The notes beneath the pieces were generated by a model. The model was not told the DNA's origin, did no database searches, and was given only the letters and a program-made list of their open reading frames with translations. Below are positions 62,601 through 64,000 of a stretch of DNA of 64,000 nucleotides, piece after piece. Position 1 is the first letter of the stretch. Each line of letters begins with the position of its first letter. A program made the position numbers and the translations under genes. The stretch spans positions 12,327,049 to 12,391,048 of the forward strand of contig NC_054553.1 in assembly GCF_017654505.1 (NCBI RefSeq). The letters are read 5' to 3'. The stretch is from Polyodon spathula. Taxonomy: Eukaryota; Chordata; Actinopteri; Acipenseriformes; Polyodontidae.

Positions 62601-63840
62601 ACAAGTTTGCGAGCAGCTGAACACCAAATCCAATAGAGTATGGTTAATGGTACGCACAATAAATGGTTTGAAGACCAACTTTAAATCATTTACAATTCGT
62701 GGTACTGAAAATGCACACTTTGACCTATACATTTTCAAAGCCTAGTACTAAGTGGACTGAATTACTGAAGAGTGAAAGTCTAGTATAACTTCTCACTTTA
62801 GCTTTGTAGCTGTAGGTGATCTAATGGAAATCAAACAATGGTTATTATACATGACTGGAAGATATGGAAAGAAAGGGAAAGGGTATTGATTTAAAATGAA
62901 GCAGCTGCTCTCGAGGTTTAATATAATTTGTTCAGCCCTTGCCCAGCCTTTGTGTAAAATAATACATTGCAATAGATGGATCTGTATGTGTCAACCTAGT
63001 CGTTGCAAAGGCTTTTTATTTTGGTGGGTTCTGTTATGGTACTTTAATAACACCAAATTGTGTTTTAAAAAGTCTTCATTAGTCTTGCACATATCGGGTG
63101 AAGGGGTTTCCTTTTTTGTTATATATTGAATTTTTTTGCATTAAATTATGGTGTCGATTTGTGAACTAAACTTTTAAAAAAGCTGCCATTTTGTGGGATA
63201 AAGCACTGATTTAGATGAAAAATAACCTCAAACTACTACTATTACTACTACAAAGGCTTACAGGTACGGCATAAAAATATGCAATCATTTTTTTTATTAA
63301 TCTGTGTCTCGTTTACAGAGCAAAACTACTTTTTGTTTCAGTATTCTGCCGATTGGATATTTAAGAGTACAATAATAAAAAAACACATGTTACAAAAAAA
63401 AAAAAAAACAATTTTGCAGGTTTATAATTCTTCGGATGTTGTTTTTTTTTTATTATTTTATTTGCTGCTGTATAGTATAAATAACGAATGATGAATGGAA
63501 GACTTTATGTTTCTTGTACAGTAGATTTTGTTTGATAAATGGACACATTGTTATTTACACTGTACAGATGGAAGTGTACACGGATGATAGCTGTTCATTA
63601 GATTTGCTATTTCTGCCACAAGGGTCAGTGTTAAAGAGATGAAACGTAAGCTGTGTATCTGGCTGTGTCTTCCACTGTACATATTGCTGCAATGTTTCAT
63701 GATAATTGCGCCCTTGTTGGCATTGTTGTTTTCTTTTGGGAGACTGGCTTTGGAGCTCTGTATAGTGTTTATTTAAAAATCTGACTTTTTTTGCTTTCCA
63801 TAGAGCTACTTGCAATAAAATGTGCTAATGTACCCGTTGC
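59691..63840 (+). other. IRS2: IRS2 3' untranslated region (predicted)
   Basis: About 4.1 kb after the stop with no gene-like frame. It ends at AATAAA (63,814-63,819), followed 20-30 nt on by a T/G-rich downstream element (TGCTTTTGTTTTTG near 63,841). A Pumilio-type site TGTACATA lies at 63,676-63,683. Several other AATAAA occurrences (for example near 61,985-61,998) could give shorter forms. A T tract is at 61,071-61,087. Confidence 0.6.
63814..63819 (+). terminator. IRS2: Polyadenylation signal AATAAA for IRS2
   Basis: Canonical hexamer in TTGCAATAAAATGTG with a U/GU-rich element after it. Cleavage is expected around 63,830-63,845. The last 160 bases of the window, beyond it, show no feature. 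Confidence 0.6.
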
Positions 63841-64000
63841 TGCTTTTGTTTTTGATTATTATACTTTTCTGTAAAAGTCTTGGACAAAAATATTACAAAC
63901 CCCTGCAATTAAACATGTAAAGGAGCTGTCCCAAACATGACTGAATCCACTTCATAACAATAACACACAATATTTTTATCATTTCAATACATAGACTAAT

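Overview
The window looks like genomic DNA from a ray-finned fish: an AT-rich background, very many (CA)n/(TA)n/(ATT)n microsatellites, Tc1-like transposon relics, tRNA-derived SINE heads, and a repeat motif (…GCCTTTATCCAAGG…) common in fish genomes. An early-diverging lineage such as sturgeon, paddlefish, gar or bowfin is possible, but I cannot settle the species from this sequence.

One protein-coding gene dominates. Positions 1-20,700 are intergenic and hold microsatellites, a nearly full-length dead Tc1-like element (2,642-4,179), a second Tc1-like relic (15,380-15,780), five copies of one MITE-like family, and SINE pieces. From about 20,700 a promoter-like stretch (FoxO-type site, four inverted CCAAT boxes, an Sp1-type box, a CACGTG E-box, a GA tract) leads into IRS2, the insulin receptor substrate 2 adaptor, on the + strand. 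Exon 1 (21,294-24,864) encodes all but the last residue. A good acceptor at 59,685/59,686 would supply the last codon (Asp) and stop, followed by a 3'UTR of about 4.1 kb ending at an AATAAA near 63,814.

The predicted intron is about 34.8 kb and is a mosaic of mobile-element debris. It holds an intronless PSMB4 (proteasome beta-7) retrocopy in sense orientation (39,743-40,517) with one N-terminal frameshift. It also holds a 2-kb fold-back element with long diverged arms and GTACAAAT subterminal repeats (41,201-43,206), a hAT-like MITE with near-perfect 8-bp target duplications (44,354-44,677), a pogo/Tigger-like deletion derivative flanked by TA (47,222-47,883), a hAT transposase fragment near 30,640, and extreme homopolymers including a 41-nt C run.

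IRS2 couples insulin/IGF-1 receptors to PI3-kinase, GRB2 and SHP2. The upstream sites agree with its known FoxO and E-box-factor regulation. I found no CRISPR array, bacterial-type operon or functional RNA gene. The least explained object is the fold-back element in the IRS2 intron.
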